From Clostridiales bacterium (GTDB lineage: Bacteria; Bacillota; Clostridia; Lachnospirales; JAISYE01): a stretch of DNA of 36,104 bases. Within the stretch, counting starts at the first letter, position 1, and the number at the start of each line of letters is the position of its first letter. The stretch lies in contig JAISYE010000100.1 of NCBI GenBank assembly GCA_031297485.1, positions 1 through 36,104 on the forward strand. Reading direction: 5' to 3'. Positions 35,590 through 36,104 of the stretch are shown one piece after another. The notes beneath the pieces were generated by a model. That model did no database searches, was not told where the DNA came from, and worked only from the letters and a program-made list of their open reading frames with translations. The position numbers were made by a program, and so were the translations under genes.

Positions 35590-36104
35590 TCACAGATAAA
35601 ACCTTCTCAACATAGTTTTTGATACGTTCCGTTGATTAACACTCTTAAAACATCTGCCGCATATGAAGTATTTATAATATGTCAAAGCTGCAAAATTTGC
35701 AGGTTCGGGTTCAAATGTGAATATTTTTCCATTAGTCGCTCTTTTAGCGAAATACAAGGCGGTATCGCCAATGTTTCCGCCAATGTCAAATACAACAGCG
35801 CTCTCATGAACTGAAACCTCATCATTGTAGGTGTATCCCTCGACGGTAAAAATTTCTTTCATAGATAATGCAAATCTATCCCTGTTCCAATCTGCCAGTT
35901 ACCAAATGACTTAAACCAAGACAAATAGTCGTTCTTGTTTTCTTCATACTTTTTATTTAACTTAGCCCAATGTTCTGGTGGATGCACACCATACTTTTTC
36001 AAGGCAATACTGTACGGCATAAACATCAGCGCGAATTTCAAACGAACTATTTTGCTGAGTAAATCTCGGGAACGGTCATCACTAAGCAACCCATAAAGAT
36101 AATC
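35590..36104 (-). pseudogene. FkbM-family methyltransferase, frameshifted and cut at the window edge
   Basis: Two frames together give one protein pattern. The first (36104 to 35859) starts outside the window with DYLYGLLSDDRSRDLL and ends ...NWQIGTGIDLHYL at a TGA. The second begins ATG 35862 (ATGA overlap) with EIFTVEGYTYNDEVSVHESA, then the SAM-binding VFDIGGNIGDTALYFAKRA and IFTFEPEPANFAAL of FkbM proteins, and ends early at 35590. FkbM proteins usually carry 100 or more residues after the EPxPxN motif, which are absent here. So the gene seems to have one frame change near 35860 and a lost C terminus. Two separate coupled genes are less likely. The part beyond 36104 cannot be judged. Confidence 0.6.

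Noticed and set aside
35700-35725. GGTTCGGGTTCAAATG as a possible tRNA T-arm
   Set aside because: It lies in the FkbM-type coding sequence and no cloverleaf can be formed around it; I found no tRNA in the window.

Overview
The window looks like a chromosomal segment of an anaerobic, low-complexity-wall Firmicute of the class Clostridia, probably near Lachnospirales. The reasons are the gene order minD-minE-rodA-mgsA, a ClpS-ClpA pair, a glycyl radical enzyme (an oxygen-sensitive enzyme class), a lipoprotein with a sporulation/germination-type GerMN domain, and strong AGGAGG-type ribosome binding sites. I can name the lineage only by inference; there is no rRNA or tRNA gene in the window.

Layout. 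Positions 1-375 hold the tail of an Rpn/PD-(D/E)XK-type transposase-like gene with Lys-Leu-Gly-Lys tandem repeats. Positions 723-1946 encode a fused heptose-1-phosphate nucleotidyltransferase and heptose bisphosphate phosphatase. A clear promoter at 2296-2324 drives minD, minE, rodA and mgsA (cell division and elongation, methylglyoxal shunt), followed by a 30-codon gene and a strong hairpin terminator. On the minus strand at 5328-8259 a glycyl radical enzyme with an unusual active-site neighbourhood is paired with an SGNH hydrolase. A KilA-N gene remnant (8924-9406) follows. The minus strand then carries rsmA and a GerMN lipoprotein (9662-11519), a paired chromate-type transporter preceded by a 1025-residue FliK-like protein (11862-16088), and a pRiA4b-like protein (16779-18383). 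clpS and clpA lie on the plus strand (18495-21098).

From 36104 down to about 21402 the minus strand is one unbroken run of overlapping or nearly touching genes for a surface glycan: an FkbM methyltransferase remnant, a nucleotidyltransferase-kinase fusion, an unknown protein, a GT-B-like transferase with a truncated paralogue, a very large three-module glycosyltransferase, a YhcH anomerase-like protein, a CMP-sugar-type cytidylyltransferase, a GmhA-type sugar phosphate isomerase, a TylF-type methyltransferase with an 11-G tract, a 2-hydroxyacid dehydrogenase, an inositol monophosphatase-family phosphatase, a Zn-ribbon methyltransferase, a Gfo/Idh oxidoreductase, and a small membrane protein gene interrupted by one stop. 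This block is visibly more AT-rich than the left half and looks acquired. The GmhA-like enzyme here and the heptose fusion at 723-1946 could act in one nucleotide-heptose pathway, although no heptose kinase of the HddA type is in the window.

The spacers are full of small repeats: three copies of a 100-base inverted-repeat element, two copies of a second one, a third single element flanked by TTAA, and two short dispersed motifs. The best candidates for something new are the phase-variable glycan operon with its giant transferase, the glycyl radical enzyme lacking both the usual dehydratase and formate-lyase active-site motifs and a neighbouring activase, and the small-element families that abut and sometimes supply gene ends.
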